A DNA stretch of 64,000 nucleotides, from positions 51,275 to 115,274 of the forward strand of contig JAIKYZ010000008.1 in assembly GCA_024682655.1 (NCBI GenBank), read 5' to 3'. Shown here one piece after another: positions 34,698-45,064 of the stretch. The notes beneath the pieces were generated by a model. That model was not told the DNA's origin, made no database searches, and saw nothing but the letters and a program-made list of their open reading frames with translations. Each line of letters opens with the position of its first letter. The first letter of the stretch is position 1. The stretch is from Treponema sp. (lineage in GTDB: Bacteria > Spirochaetota > Spirochaetia > Treponematales > Treponemataceae). Both the position numbers and the translations under genes were made by a program.

Positions 34698-34730
34698 CTA
34701 TATAAGTATGCATAAACAGGAGACAATATT

Positions 34731-36014
34731 ATGGCAAATTATAAATTCGAAACTTTACAATTACATGTTGGTCAGGAAAATGCTGACCCTACTACTGACT
34801 CTCGCGCAGTACCAATTTATCAGACTACATCTTATGTTTTTCACAATTCTAAACACGCCGCAGACCGTTTTGGCCTTGCAGATGCAGGAAATATCTACGG
34901 ACGTCTTACAAACTCAACTCAAGATGTTTTTGAAAAAAGAATTGCAGCCCTGGAAGGTGGTTCTGCAGCTTTGGCAACTGCCTCGGGAGCCGCAGCAATC
35001 AGCTACACTATTCAGGCCCTGGCAGCAAACGGTGGTCACATTGTAGCCCAGAAAACAATTTACGGTGGCTCTTACAATCTTTTGGCTCATACTTTACCTC
35101 AGTATGGAATTACAAGTACTTTTGTAAATGCCCACAATCTTAAAGAAGTAGAAGCCGCAATCAAAGAAAATACCAGGGCAATTTATCTGGAAACTTTAGG
35201 AAATCCTAATTCTGATATTCCAGATATTGATGAAATTGCAGAAATCGCTCACAAGCACGAACTTCCTCTTGTTGTAGATAACACTTTTGGAACTCCTTTC
35301 CTTATCAGACCTTTGGAACACGGAGCTGATATTGTTGTACATTCTGCTACAAAATTCATTGGCGGCCATGGAACAACTTTAGGTGGAGTAATTATTGAAG
35401 GTGGAAAATTCGACTGGAAAAAGAGCGGAAAGTATAAAAATCTTGCTGATCCAAATCCAAGCTACCACGGAATTTCCTTCTACGATGTACTAGGCCCAGC
35501 GGCTTTTGTAACTTACATCAGAGCAATCCTTCTTCGCGACACTGGTGCTACCCTTTCGCCTTTTAATGCCTTCCTTTTACTTCAGGGACTTGAAACTTTA
35601 TCATTAAGAATTGAACGCCACGTAGAAAACACAAAGAAGGTTGTTGAATTCTTACAAAATCATCCTAAGGTTGCAAAGGTAAATCACCCTTCTCTTGCAG
35701 AACATCCTGACCATGCTCTTTATCAGAAATATTTTCCAAACGGTGGGGCCTCAATCTTTACTTTTGAAATAAAAGGAGGTCGTGATGAAGCCTGGGCCTT
35801 TATCGACCATCTTAAGATTTTCAGTCTGCTTGCAAATGTTGCAGATGTAAAATCTCTTGTAATTCATCCAGCCTCTACTACTCATAGTCAGTTGTCTGAT
35901 GAAGAACTGAGAGATCAGGGAATCAGTCAGAGTACAATTCGTCTTTCAATTGGCACAGAACACATTGATGACATAATTGCTGATTTGGAAGAAGGATTTG
36001 CCGCAATCAAATAA
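34731..36014 (+). CDS. metY: O-acetylhomoserine sulfhydrylase
   Basis: PLP enzyme that converts O-acetylhomoserine (or O-acetylserine) and sulfide to homocysteine (or cysteine). 427 residues, the long form typical of MetY. Opening [20 protein letters not shown] and [36 protein letters not shown], the PLP-contacting [11 protein letters not shown], and the Schiff-base Lys in [14 protein letters not shown]. The ribosome site AGGAG at 34718-34722 overlaps the segment complementary to the leader peptide's Cys codons. It leads an operon with a cystine-type ABC transporter, 57 bp upstream of the binding-protein gene. Confidence 0.95.
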   Translation: MANYKFETLQLHVGQENADPTTDSRAVPIYQTTSYVFHNSKHAADRFGLADAGNIYGRLTNSTQDVFEKRIAALEGGSAALATASGAAAISYTIQALAANGGHIVAQKTIYGGSYNLLAHTLPQYGITSTFVNAHNLKEVEAAIKENTRAIYLETLGNPNSDIPDIDEIAEIAHKHELPLVVDNTFGTPFLIRPLEHGADIVVHSATKFIGGHGTTLGGVIIEGGKFDWKKSGKYKNLADPNPSYHGISFYDVLGPAAFVTYIRAILLRDTGATLSPFNAFLLLQGLETLSLRIERHVENTKKVVEFLQNHPKVAKVNHPSLAEHPDHALYQKYFPNGGASIFTFEIKGGRDEAWAFIDHLKIFSLLANVADVKSLVIHPASTTHSQLSDEELRDQGISQSTIRLSIGTEHIDDIIADLEEGFAAIK

Positions 36015-36071
36015 AGCTAAGTAAATCTAAAAGAGAGAGTTTAATTTTATTAACCAAAAGAGGAAAATCTT

Positions 36072-36923
36072 ATGAAAACTAATAATATTTCTATAATAAA
36101 AAAATCATTTATAATGGGGCTTACAATTGTAAGTTTATTTATTACTCCACTTTATGCAAAGGGAAAGTCTGCCAGAAGTCTTACTCAAATTAAAAAGAGC
36201 GGAAGTATTAAAATTGCGGTCTTTAGCGACAAAAAACCATTTGGCTACGTTGATGAAAATGGAGAATATCAGGGTTACGATATTTATTTTGGAAACAGAA
36301 TTGCAAAGGACCTTGGTGTAAAAGTTAAATACATTCCAGTTGAAGCAGCTAGTCGTGTAGAGGTTCTTACAACTGGTAAGGTGGATTTGGTTCTGGCTAA
36401 CTTCACTGTAACTGAAGAACGTGCTCAGAAGGTTGATTTTGCCCTTCCATATATGAAAGTTGCCCTGGGAATTGTTTCTCCAAAATCAGCCCTGATTACA
36501 GATCCTGCCCAACTTAATGGAAAAACTCTTATTATTGCAAAAGGAACTACAGCAGAAGCTTATTTTTCTAAAAACTACCCGGAAATTAATCTTTTAAAAT
36601 TTGACCAATATTCAGAAGCCTACAATGCACTTTTGGATGGCAGAGGTGATGGCCTTTCTACTGATAACACAGAGGTTCTTGCCTGGGCTATTGAAAATCC
36701 TGATTTTGCGGTTGGAGCGGGTGCAGATTCAATTGGCAACCTGGATTCTATTGCGGCTGCTGTTCAAAAAGGAAACAAAGAACTTTTAGATTGGCTTAAT
36801 GATGAAATTATAAAGCTTGGAAAAGAAAATTTCTTCCATGCAGATTACGAAGCCACTCTACGCGAAGTCTACGGAAAAGATTCTGATGCTGACAGTCTGG
36901 TTGTAGAAGGCGGAAAACTCTAA
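36072..36923 (+). CDS. Cystine/amino-acid ABC transporter substrate-binding protein
   Basis: Periplasmic binding protein of the polar amino acid family (SBP_bac_3), 283 residues with a signal peptide ending LYAKG. The opening SGSIKIAVFSDKKPFGYVDENGEYQGYDIYFGNRIAKDLG is the family signature region; VDLVLANFTVTEERAQKVDFALPYM forms the ligand lobe. Position behind metY and a Cys-codon leader points to cystine or cysteine as substrate; the fold alone would allow other polar amino acids. It is probably lipid-free: no lipobox Cys is present. Confidence 0.88.
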   Translation: MKTNNISIIKKSFIMGLTIVSLFITPLYAKGKSARSLTQIKKSGSIKIAVFSDKKPFGYVDENGEYQGYDIYFGNRIAKDLGVKVKYIPVEAASRVEVLTTGKVDLVLANFTVTEERAQKVDFALPYMKVALGIVSPKSALITDPAQLNGKTLIIAKGTTAEAYFSKNYPEINLLKFDQYSEAYNALLDGRGDGLSTDNTEVLAWAIENPDFAVGAGADSIGNLDSIAAAVQKGNKELLDWLNDEIIKLGKENFFHADYEATLREVYGKDSDADSLVVEGGKL

Positions 36924-36955
36924 AAATATTGAGCGTGCAAAATTGTGAGGAATAA

Positions 36956-37609
36956 ATGGATTTTAATTTTATAAAAGAAAACCTGGACCTTTACTATAAA
37001 GCAGCAATTCTTACCCTAAGGCTTGGTTTTACAGGAATTATCCTTTCCTTCTTTACAGGACTTTTTTGCGCGCTCATTACTTACTGGAAAGTTCCTGTCA
37101 TAAAAAAAATAATAGCTGTATATATTGAAATTTCAAGAAATACTCCTCTTCTTATACAGCTCTTTTTTCTTTATTTTGCACTTCCAAAACTTGGAATAAA
37201 ACTTTCTTCAGAAGCCTGTGCTATTATTGGTCTTACCTTTTTAGGGGGCTCCTACATGGCAGAAAGTATAAGGAGTGCCATTGAATCAGTCAGCAAAAAT
37301 CAAATTGAAAGCGGACTTTGTCTAGGCTTAAGTAAAATACAGATTCTTTTTTACCTTATTCTTCCTCAGGCCCTAAGATTCTGCATTCCAGGAATTGTGG
37401 CAAATATAATTTTTTTACTGAAAGAAACTTCGCTTTTTAGTGCTGTAGCTCTGGCAGATTTAATGTTTGTAGCAAAAGATTTAATAGGTCTTTATTACAA
37501 AACTGAGGAAGCCCTTTTTTTACTGGTGATTGCTTATTTTATAATTCTGCTGCCAATTTCCCTGCTGGCTCATTTTTTAGAAAAGAGGTTGGATTATGGA
37601 AGAGTCTGA
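36956..37609 (+). CDS. Cystine-type ABC transporter permease 1
   Basis: HisM/GlnP-family membrane subunit, 217 residues, about five helices. The EAA loop that contacts the ATPase is visible as ESGLCLGLSKIQILFYLILPQALR. Typical PLLIQLFFLYFALP segment upstream. GTGAGGA ribosome site. It overlaps permease 2 by 14 bp, so the two are translated together and likely form a heterodimeric channel. Confidence 0.92.
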   Translation: MDFNFIKENLDLYYKAAILTLRLGFTGIILSFFTGLFCALITYWKVPVIKKIIAVYIEISRNTPLLIQLFFLYFALPKLGIKLSSEACAIIGLTFLGGSYMAESIRSAIESVSKNQIESGLCLGLSKIQILFYLILPQALRFCIPGIVANIIFLLKETSLFSAVALADLMFVAKDLIGLYYKTEEALFLLVIAYFIILLPISLLAHFLEKRLDYGRV

Positions 37610-38294
37610 AAGCATAAATCAATTTTATCTAGCCATTTCGGTTTTATTTAAGGGTAAAAATTTTATAAGACTTTTAAATGGTCTATGGGTTACTGTGTGG
37701 ATTACATTAGTTTCTGTTTTACTTTCGATTTTCTTTGGCCTGATTTTTGGATTTTTGATGAATAAAAAGAACAAAGTTCTCCGTCTTATCTGTAAAATTC
37801 ATCTTGAAATAATGAGAATTACACCACAACTTGTTCTTCTTTTTATAGCCTATTATGGAATAAGTCACCTTTTTGGAATTTCTATTTCTGGAGAACTTGC
37901 AAGTATACTTGTTTTTACTCTCTGGGGAAGTGCTGAAATGGGAGATTTAGTAAGAGCTGGATTAGAGGCTATTCCCAATCACCAGTACGAAAGTGGCAGA
38001 GCTCTGGGCCTAAAAGAAAAACAGATTTTCTTTTACATAATTTTACCTCAGACTATAAGGGGTCTTATACCAACTACGATGAATCTTATTACCAGAATGA
38101 TTAAAACAACCTCTCTGGTAGTTTTTGTAGGCGTAATAGAAGTTGTAAAAATAGGACAGCAAATTATAGAAGCAAACCGAATAAAAATTCCTAGCGCTTC
38201 AATCGCGGTTTACGGACTTATATTCATTTTATATTTTTTAGTCTGCTGGCCAATTTCGCTTACTGCAAAAAAAATTGAAAAAAGAGGTCTTTAA
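37596..38294 (+). CDS. Cystine-type ABC transporter permease 2
   Basis: Second HisM/GlnP-family membrane subunit, 232 residues with about five helices. EAA loop [29 protein letters not shown]. The N-terminal ~25 residues are cytoplasmic. It follows permease 1 with a 14 bp overlap and precedes the ATPase gene by one base. Confidence 0.92.
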   Translation: MEESESINQFYLAISVLFKGKNFIRLLNGLWVTVWITLVSVLLSIFFGLIFGFLMNKKNKVLRLICKIHLEIMRITPQLVLLFIAYYGISHLFGISISGELASILVFTLWGSAEMGDLVRAGLEAIPNHQYESGRALGLKEKQIFFYIILPQTIRGLIPTTMNLITRMIKTTSLVVFVGVIEVVKIGQQIIEANRIKIPSASIAVYGLIFILYFLVCWPISLTAKKIEKRGL

Positions 38295-38295
38295 T

Positions 38296-39036
38296 ATGGC
38301 TTTATTAAAAGTAGAAAATCTTCATAAATCTTTTACTGAACAAAATGAAATCCTGGACGGAATTTCTTTTGAATTAAATAAGGGGGAAGTTCTGGTAATT
38401 TTAGGTTCTTCCGGTTGTGGAAAATCTACCTTACTGCGTGCAATAAACGGGTTGGAAAGCATTCAAGAAGGACAGATTTATTTTATGAACCAGCTAATAT
38501 CAGATTCAAATAAAACCAGCCGTCTTATCCGTCAGAAAATCGGGATGGTTTTTCAAAGTTATGACCTCTTTCCTCATTTGACCGTAATGCAAAACCTGCT
38601 TTTAGGCCCCTTAAAAGTACAAAAAAGAAATAAGGATGAAGCTAAAGAGCAGGCAGAAAAGCTTTTAGAAAGAATTGGCTTAATAGATAAAAAAAATGCC
38701 TACCCCAGGGAATTATCTGGTGGTCAAAAGCAAAGAGTCGCAATTGCAAGAGCCCTTTGTATGAATCCCCAGCTTCTTTTATTTGACGAAGTTACAGCAG
38801 CCTTAGACCCCGAAATGGTTAGAGAAGTTCTTGATGTTATTATGGATCTGGCAAAAGAAGGAAAAACAATGATTATTGTTACCCATCAATTAGATTTTGC
38901 AAAGGCAGTAGCTGACAGAGTAATCTTTATAGATCAGGGAAAAATTTTAGAAGACTCAAAACCAGAAGATTTTTTTAACTGGCCAAAAAGTCAAAGGGCA
39001 AAAGAATTTTTACAAGCCTTCAAATTTGAAAAATAA
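38296..39036 (+). CDS. Cystine-type ABC transporter ATPase
   Basis: 246-residue ATPase of the polar amino acid uptake family (GlnQ/HisP type). Walker [11 protein letters not shown]-loop [17 protein letters not shown], signature LSGGQKQR, Walker [16 protein letters not shown], switch His in [13 protein letters not shown] at 38275 inside the permease gene is open in this frame but GAGG lies behind it, 8 nt before the ATG at 38296. Last gene of the sulfur operon; no strong terminator follows. Confidence 0.93.
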   Translation: MALLKVENLHKSFTEQNEILDGISFELNKGEVLVILGSSGCGKSTLLRAINGLESIQEGQIYFMNQLISDSNKTSRLIRQKIGMVFQSYDLFPHLTVMQNLLLGPLKVQKRNKDEAKEQAEKLLERIGLIDKKNAYPRELSGGQKQRVAIARALCMNPQLLLFDEVTAALDPEMVREVLDVIMDLAKEGKTMIIVTHQLDFAKAVADRVIFIDQGKILEDSKPEDFFNWPKSQRAKEFLQAFKFEK

Positions 39037-39178
39037 TTGGAATCCTGCAAAAAAATCTTTATCATATACTTCATAATTAAACTTTTCTTTTGAACAAGAA
39101 GACAGCTAATAAAAATTAGTTATCATGTTGTTCAAATTTGATTTTGATGATAGACTTCACTCTCAGGAGAGTTTTATT

Positions 39179-41071
39179 ATGAAGAAAGTATTTAAATTAA
39201 AATCAGACTCTAAGTCGGTTCCTTTTAAAATTCTTATCTATTTGTGGTTAACCTGCATAATTCCTTTTATAGCTTTTATTCCAATCAGTATTTTTACAGG
39301 TGGTTATACTTTTAAAGAATGTATGACTTACTTAAATAATGGCTTGCACATGGCTTTTATGGCTTTTGCCCTTATTGGTCCACTTTTTATTTTTCTTTGG
39401 ATAAAAAAAGCCGCCAAAAATAACAAAATGGAATCTGAAAGTGATGTTTTAAGATTAAATACTGCAATTAAACATGTCGAAACTTTATCTTTTGTAATTC
39501 CAATTCTATTAGTTGTTTTAGAACCCATTTTTGTTTCCATCTACAATATGAAAAATGGTTTTTCACCTGTAGCTTTCCAGGGAAATTCTTATATTTTTTA
39601 CAATTTTTCATTAACTTTTGGTGGAATGTGTGTTTTTTCTGTATTCACCTATATTTTATCAATTTCAGGCTTAGAAAAATCCCTTTCCTGGATTCCTTAT
39701 AAAAGGGACTATATGTTCCTTTCATTTTTACAAAGATGTCTTTTAATTGCATTTTTCGTACTTTGTGGAATGCTCTTTATGATTGAATCAATTTACGATG
39801 TTCCATTAAATCGTCAAATCCCTATTAGAAGCTTATATCTGACAAAAGTAACTCCCTTTGCCCTTTTTGTAGGTTTTATGGGAGTGTTAGATATGTATGT
39901 TGAGTTAAAAGATGTTAACCGCTGCATTAAATATATTGGAAAATTTTCTGAAGATCTTTCTAAAAAGAATTATCAGACTGACGACATTCCTGTCTTAATC
40001 CGCTGTGAACTTGGAGACCTTGCAAATCACTTAAATTCTTTAAGAGATTCTACAAGAGTTCTTATTTCTGACTTAAAAAACTCTGTACAAATTACTGCGG
40101 CAGGGGCTGAAGCTTTGGGCCATGAAATGCTGATAGTAAAAAAAGAAGTAAATTCCATTAACTCAGGAATTGAAAGTGTAAATAATGAAATGACAAATCA
40201 GTCTTCTGGAGTTGAAGAAACTAGTGCCTCTGTAAATCAAATCATAAGCAGAACTCATACATTAAATAAAAGTATAGAAGGTCAGGTTTCGGCAGTAAGT
40301 CAATCTTCTTCGGCTGTTGAACAAATGGTTGCAAATATCAATTCTGTAACCCAAATCCTTAATAAAAACTCTGAATCTGTAAATGCCCTCACAAGTGCTT
40401 CTGACGATGGTCGTAAATCGGTTGAAACAGCAGTAAATACTTCTCTTAAAATTATAGAACAGTCTGCAACTTTAATCGAAGCAACTTCTATTATTCAGAC
40501 AATTGCATCTCAAACTAACTTACTTGCTATGAATGCCGCTATTGAATCTGCCCATGCAGGAGACGCAGGAAAAGGTTTTGCAGTAGTTGCAGATGAAATT
40601 AGAAAACTGGCAGAACAGTCTAGTGAACAAAGTAAAACAATTAATGACAACCTTAGAGACCTTTCTACTTCTATTCAGCTGGTTTCTACAAACACAAAAG
40701 AAGTTCAGGATAAATTCAGAATCATTTATGATTTAGCCCAGACTGTTATGAAGCAGGAAAACGTTATAAAGAGCGCCATGGAAGAACAGGCTGAAGGTAA
40801 TAAACAGGTTTTAGATGCAATAAAACACATCAATGCTACCTCTTCTGAAGTAAAAGATGGTTCTGTAGAAATGGTTGCAGGAAGTGAAACAATTGTAAAT
40901 GAAATGACAAATCTTACTGATGTAACAAAGAATATAAATAATGAAATGACAGGAATGGCAAGTAGTATCCAGGGTATAACTGCTGCCATCAATAATATTT
41001 CGAATTCGACAGAAGAAAATCTTGTACAGATGTCTTCTCTGTCGGAGCAGATGGATGCATTTTTAATATAG
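39179..41071 (+). CDS. Methyl-accepting chemotaxis protein with six-TM N-terminus
   Basis: Chemoreceptor of about 630 residues. The N-terminal ~255 residues contain six hydrophobic helices with short loops and no large periplasmic sensor, so it may sense membrane state or a partner. A HAMP-like linker and a long coiled coil follow. The conserved signalling tip is [40 protein letters not shown] (CheA/CheW contact). No C-terminal CheR-binding pentapeptide. The ATG at 39179 with CAGGAGAG directly upstream is preferred over the ATG at 39125. A strong terminator follows. Confidence 0.92.
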   Translation: MKKVFKLKSDSKSVPFKILIYLWLTCIIPFIAFIPISIFTGGYTFKECMTYLNNGLHMAFMAFALIGPLFIFLWIKKAAKNNKMESESDVLRLNTAIKHVETLSFVIPILLVVLEPIFVSIYNMKNGFSPVAFQGNSYIFYNFSLTFGGMCVFSVFTYILSISGLEKSLSWIPYKRDYMFLSFLQRCLLIAFFVLCGMLFMIESIYDVPLNRQIPIRSLYLTKVTPFALFVGFMGVLDMYVELKDVNRCIKYIGKFSEDLSKKNYQTDDIPVLIRCELGDLANHLNSLRDSTRVLISDLKNSVQITAAGAEALGHEMLIVKKEVNSINSGIESVNNEMTNQSSGVEETSASVNQIISRTHTLNKSIEGQVSAVSQSSSAVEQMVANINSVTQILNKNSESVNALTSASDDGRKSVETAVNTSLKIIEQSATLIEATSIIQTIASQTNLLAMNAAIESAHAGDAGKGFAVVADEIRKLAEQSSEQSKTINDNLRDLSTSIQLVSTNTKEVQDKFRIIYDLAQTVMKQENVIKSAMEEQAEGNKQVLDAIKHINATSSEVKDGSVEMVAGSETIVNEMTNLTDVTKNINNEMTGMASSIQGITAAINNISNSTEENLVQMSSLSEQMDAFLI

Positions 41072-41111
41072 GGTTATTTCAGACCTATTAATAAAACCCC
41101 CTAATTATTTT

Positions 41112-41157
41112 CACCTCCGGGTTAGACAAATATGTTTAATTCGGAGGTGTTTTTTTT
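41112..41157 (+). terminator. Rho-independent terminator of the MCP gene
   Basis: CACCTCCG (41112-41119) and CGGAGGTG (41142-41149) followed by eight T. The loop can extend the pairing through TTA/TAA. Confidence 0.9.
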
Positions 41158-41161
41158 ATCC

Positions 41162-41989
41162 TTATTCTACTTCTACTATTTTTGGCTGAGAATGTTGATT
41201 TTTCCAGGCAAAGAAAGCAAAAAGTCCGTTTAAGGCAGAAAGCAGTAAAATAAATAATTCAATAGCCCAGATTGGATAATGTAAAGAAGATAATAGTCCA
41301 GAAATAAAATCTAATCCTGCGTGAAGAATAATTGCGATTGGAAGATAAAACCAATTCTTTTTATTTTTACTGGCAAAGAAAACTATAAGAGAAAATGCAA
41401 TATGAGATAGAAAAGCAGATAATCTTTCAATAATGCTTAAATAAAAAACATAGGATTTTGTATTAATCAACTGACTTTGGATTAATTGAAGTGCCCCTGC
41501 AGTTGCACTTCCACTTTTTTGTATTAAAGAGGGAAGATTTCCAGAGTTAATTACAATACAGTAATAAAGATTGGAAATCATAGAAATTACAAGAATGGCA
41601 ATAATTTCCATGCCTGCGTGCCCTGCTCCATACATAAAAGCTTGTCTGTCATCTTCAAGATCTTTTCTTAAAAGGCTTTTAAATGCAATAAATCTTCCAA
41701 ATTCTTCAAAAATTCCGGCATAGAGAGCAGCAAAAAGACAGGAAATAATAAGATTTTGATTAATAAAGTTCAAAAGATTTTCATTTAAATAAAAAGGAAG
41801 TTTGGCAACTTGCTCCAGAATTAAAGCAAAAAGGAAAAATACCCCAGCTCCAACAAAGAAAGATTTTGTCTTTCCATTTAATTTTTTGCGACAGAAAATA
41901 AAAGAAAGGACAGGAATGGCAATCCCCATAATTAAAGTTAAAATAATTGCAACCACATTAGAGACTGGAACTTTTTCAATAGGATTCAT
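41162..41989 (-). CDS. YhfC-family intramembrane metalloprotease-like protein
   Basis: 275-residue membrane protein with seven to eight helices. The active-site pattern of the YhfC/PrsW-related group is present: Glu95-Glu96 in GIFEEFGRFIAF, His124 in YGAGHAGMEI, and a third helix with LHAGLDF. Members are predicted membrane-embedded proteases; substrates are unknown. It is transcribed alone, away from the small LRR gene at 42114. Confidence 0.82.
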   Translation of the reverse strand: MNPIEKVPVSNVVAIILTLIMGIAIPVLSFIFCRKKLNGKTKSFFVGAGVFFLFALILEQVAKLPFYLNENLLNFINQNLIISCLFAALYAGIFEEFGRFIAFKSLLRKDLEDDRQAFMYGAGHAGMEIIAILVISMISNLYYCIVINSGNLPSLIQKSGSATAGALQLIQSQLINTKSYVFYLSIIERLSAFLSHIAFSLIVFFASKNKKNWFYLPIAIILHAGLDFISGLLSSLHYPIWAIELFILLLSALNGLFAFFAWKNQHSQPKIVEVE

Positions 41990-42113
41990 AAAAACTCCTT
42001 AAATATTTTTAGTTTACAGAAATTCTACAAAAGCCTTAATTTTATGTCAATTCAAAAAAAGCATGACAGAAAATAATGACATCTGCCGATAATCTAAATA
42101 TATTGTTTAAACT

Positions 42114-42740
42114 ATGAATGAGAATTTTGTAATTAAAGATGGCCTTTTAGAGGCATACAAGGGTACAAGTTTTGATGTTGTAATTCCAGAAGGAGTAATT
42201 ACCATTGGTAAAAAAGCCTTTATGGGAAATACTTATGTAAAAAACCTGGTAACAAACCCAGAACTTGAAAATATTGATGATTATGCTTTTTCCAATTGCG
42301 AAAGCCTAAGAGAAATAAACCTTGGCGAAAAAGTAAAGAGAATTGGTTATGCGGCTTTTGAAGGCTGTTCACGACTTGCAAAAATCAACATTCCAGAAAG
42401 TCTGGAGGAAATTGGTACAGGAGCCTTTGATTTATTGGCCCCAATTTCTGACAAAAAAGTTCTTTCTAAAATCTGGGAAATAGAAGAAGCCACAGAAGAT
42501 AAAATGAATGACCTTGCCCTTCCAATGCTTAAATTGATTTTTAAGGAATTTAGGGGAAGCGGCATAGAATTCGAAGCCTATCCTGCCGGAGATAAAATCA
42601 ATGTAGATTTAACTGACAGCGATGTATTTGAATATCTTGAATTACCCTTTATTTTAGACCCCGAAAAGGATGAAAGACTTCCAAAGGCTTTAGAAGATCT
42701 CAGAAAATTCATAGAAAGAGCAAAAATAATGAATTCCTAG
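42114..42740 (+). CDS. Cytoplasmic BspA-like leucine-rich repeat protein
   Basis: 208 residues, no signal peptide. The N-terminal half contains LRR_5 repeats: VVIPEGVITIGKKAFMGNTYVKNL, LENIDDYAFSNCESLREINL, VKRIGYAAFEGCSRLAKINIPESLEEIGTGAF. The C-terminal ~95 residues (from about 115) are acidic and unrecognised. Unlike the lipoprotein at 25720 it should stay in the cytoplasm, so a protein-binding scaffold is the best guess. It converges with the helicase gene. Confidence 0.78.
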   Translation: MNENFVIKDGLLEAYKGTSFDVVIPEGVITIGKKAFMGNTYVKNLVTNPELENIDDYAFSNCESLREINLGEKVKRIGYAAFEGCSRLAKINIPESLEEIGTGAFDLLAPISDKKVLSKIWEIEEATEDKMNDLALPMLKLIFKEFRGSGIEFEAYPAGDKINVDLTDSDVFEYLELPFILDPEKDERLPKALEDLRKFIERAKIMNS

Positions 42741-42759
42741 AAAAATCTGGGGCGAAATA

Positions 42760-44925
42760 TTATTCGTCAAATTTTTTAAGGGGAGCCTTAAAAGACATTT
42801 TTCTAGGAGTTGGGATATTATCAAAAATAACTGTGTATACATGTTTTGCAGAATCAATTTGAGATATTCTACCCTTTCCTAAGATTTCATGCCCCACTCT
42901 GTCGCCTATTTTAAGTCCCGACAGGTTTTCTATTTTCCCAAGAAAATCGGCCTTTGATTCTATATAATTCTTTGTCCTTTTATAAAGTTCTTCTGGTATT
43001 TCAACAAGATAATCCAAATATTTTTTGTCCACGTCAAAAATAAATCTGGAAGGATATCTATTTGCAGACCCCTTAAAATCTCCCTGTGCATCTGTTAAAT
43101 AAAGGGCATTTTTAGCCCTGCTACTTGCAACAAAAGCCAGTCTGCGTTCTTCTTCCATTGCCTGAATTGAATCTACTTTTTTGCTGGGGAATATATTTTC
43201 GTTCAGTCCTACAATAAAAACTATTGGAAATTCCAGTCCCTTTGCAGAATGTACTGTCATCAAACGAATTTTATCTTTTGGGCTGTCTAAATCTGAATTT
43301 GTATAAAGAGCCGCATGAGATAAATAATTCTCAAGATTACATTCTTCTCCGCAGGAAACTTCATATTCGTAAATTGACTGTTTTAATTCGGCAAGATTAT
43401 CAAGTCTTTCCTGACTTCCTTCGGTTCTTAAAGCATATTCATAGGAACTTTCGTTCATTACAAAGCTAAAAAGTTCCGAAACCTGCATATTTTCATAGCT
43501 TTTTGAATAATTTTCGATTAAATCTACAAAAGCTTTTGCCTTTGTATTCTGAAATATTTGGTCTTCCAGATTTAATTTAAGGGCCTGATAAAGACTTCCC
43601 CCATTATTTTCAACATATTCTTTTAAAAATTTAATTCTTCTTTCGCCAATGTTTCTTTTGGGACTGTTTACAATGCGTAAAAAAGATAAATCATCTTTGT
43701 AGGCTATCATTCTAAGATAGGACAGGGAATCTTTAATTTCTTTTCGTTCAAAAAATGGAATGCCGGAAAATAAAGTATATTCAATCTTCTTTTTTTGGAA
43801 AACTTCTTCAATTGTTCGGGAAAGATAATGAGCCCTGTACAAAATAACCATATCATGGGGCGAAAAGCCAGCTTTTTCATATTCAATAACTTTATCTGCA
43901 ATAAATTCCGCTTCTTCCTGAGCTGTCTGGGCATGAAAATAAATTGGGCGGACTAAATCCTGACTTTGATTTTTTCTGGTGGCAATTAGATTTTTTTCTA
44001 TACGATTTTTATTTTTAGAAATAAGGGAATTTGATAAATCAATAATTCCAGGCAAAGAACGATAATTTTGCATAAGCATTATTGTTTTTACATTTGGAAA
44101 ATTTTTATCAAAATTTATGAGATAGCGGGCATCGGCACCTCTCCAGGAATAAATTGTCTGGTCCGGATCCCCTACAATAAAAAGATTTTTATGATAATCG
44201 CAAAGGACTTTCATAAGTTCATATTGAATAAAATCTATGTCCTGAAATTCATCAATCATGATATATTCAAGTCTTTCCTGCCACTTTTGACGAATTTCTG
44301 CATCTTTTTGAAAGATATAAAGAACAAATTTAAGTAAATCATTGTAATCAAGACCAAAACACTTTTTTTCCTGATACAAGTAACCGTAAAAAATAATATC
44401 TTCAACAGATTTTGAAGCAAGGTACTTTTGATGTAAAAGTTCCAGATCCATATTAATCATATCAAGATAATAATCAGGATGAATAAAGAGTTTTAGATTT
44501 TCGATTAAATCCCGGGCCTTGGAAAAAGTCATCTGCCTTAGGGTAAGGCCCCTTTCTTCATAAATAATTTGCAGCATGGAATCTATATCAGAATTATCAA
44601 GAACTAAAAAACTCTTAGGATATTGAATGGCATTTGAATCTTCCTGTAAGACCGAAAGACAAAAGCCGTGGAAAGTGGAAATATAGCCCGTATCATTATC
44701 GCCGGTTAATTTACGTATTCTGTTACGCATTTCGGCGGCGGCCTTATTTGTAAAAGTTACACAGAGAATATTTGACGGCAAAACCCCAATTTCATTTACC
44801 AGATAGGCAAAACGATAGGTTAAAGCCCTTGTTTTTCCAGATCCTGCACCCGCTATTACCCTGACAAAACCTTCACTAGTGGTTACAGCTTCCCTTTGTT
44901 CTTTATTTAATTCTTCCAGATTCAT
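42760..44925 (-). CDS. UvrD/Rep/PcrA-family ATP-dependent DNA helicase
   Basis: SF1A 3'-5' DNA helicase of 721 residues, acting in repair or replication restart. Motifs in order: Q motif LNKEQREAV, I AGAGSGKTRALTYR, Ia TFTNKAAAEMRNRI, II MIDEFQDI, III VGDPDQTIYSWRGA, IV MLMQNYRS, V MTVHSAKGLEFPIVFIVGL and VI EERRLAFVASSRAKN. The C-terminus keeps a Tudor-like GDRVGHEILGKGRISQID segment as in PcrA/UvrD, which binds RNA polymerase in known cases. Complete and monocistronic. Confidence 0.95.
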   Translation of the reverse strand: MNLEELNKEQREAVTTSEGFVRVIAGAGSGKTRALTYRFAYLVNEIGVLPSNILCVTFTNKAAAEMRNRIRKLTGDNDTGYISTFHGFCLSVLQEDSNAIQYPKSFLVLDNSDIDSMLQIIYEERGLTLRQMTFSKARDLIENLKLFIHPDYYLDMINMDLELLHQKYLASKSVEDIIFYGYLYQEKKCFGLDYNDLLKFVLYIFQKDAEIRQKWQERLEYIMIDEFQDIDFIQYELMKVLCDYHKNLFIVGDPDQTIYSWRGADARYLINFDKNFPNVKTIMLMQNYRSLPGIIDLSNSLISKNKNRIEKNLIATRKNQSQDLVRPIYFHAQTAQEEAEFIADKVIEYEKAGFSPHDMVILYRAHYLSRTIEEVFQKKKIEYTLFSGIPFFERKEIKDSLSYLRMIAYKDDLSFLRIVNSPKRNIGERRIKFLKEYVENNGGSLYQALKLNLEDQIFQNTKAKAFVDLIENYSKSYENMQVSELFSFVMNESSYEYALRTEGSQERLDNLAELKQSIYEYEVSCGEECNLENYLSHAALYTNSDLDSPKDKIRLMTVHSAKGLEFPIVFIVGLNENIFPSKKVDSIQAMEEERRLAFVASSRAKNALYLTDAQGDFKGSANRYPSRFIFDVDKKYLDYLVEIPEELYKRTKNYIESKADFLGKIENLSGLKIGDRVGHEILGKGRISQIDSAKHVYTVIFDNIPTPRKMSFKAPLKKFDE

Positions 44926-45064
44926 AGTTTTAATATAATATAAAAATCCAAAGTGGCATACATTTTACATAGAATTAACTTGAAGAAGAGAAAAAATCAT
45001 ATAAAAATTTCAATTAAAGAGTTATAAATATAATTGATAGAAATTAAGACGGACAGAGGAAATT

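Noticed and set aside
34373..34730. SAM riboswitch or T-box upstream of metY
   Set aside because: No SAM-riboswitch core and no T-box or specifier loop is recognisable. The leader ORF with terminal Cys codons explains the region better.
34708..35046. 112-residue open frame overlapping the metY start
   Set aside because: It is an out-of-frame shadow of metY, whose protein matches the MetY family over its whole length.
42744..42762. Small dyad GGCGAA/TTCGTC between the LRR and helicase genes
   Set aside because: Imperfect, short and without a T-tract; not called a terminator.
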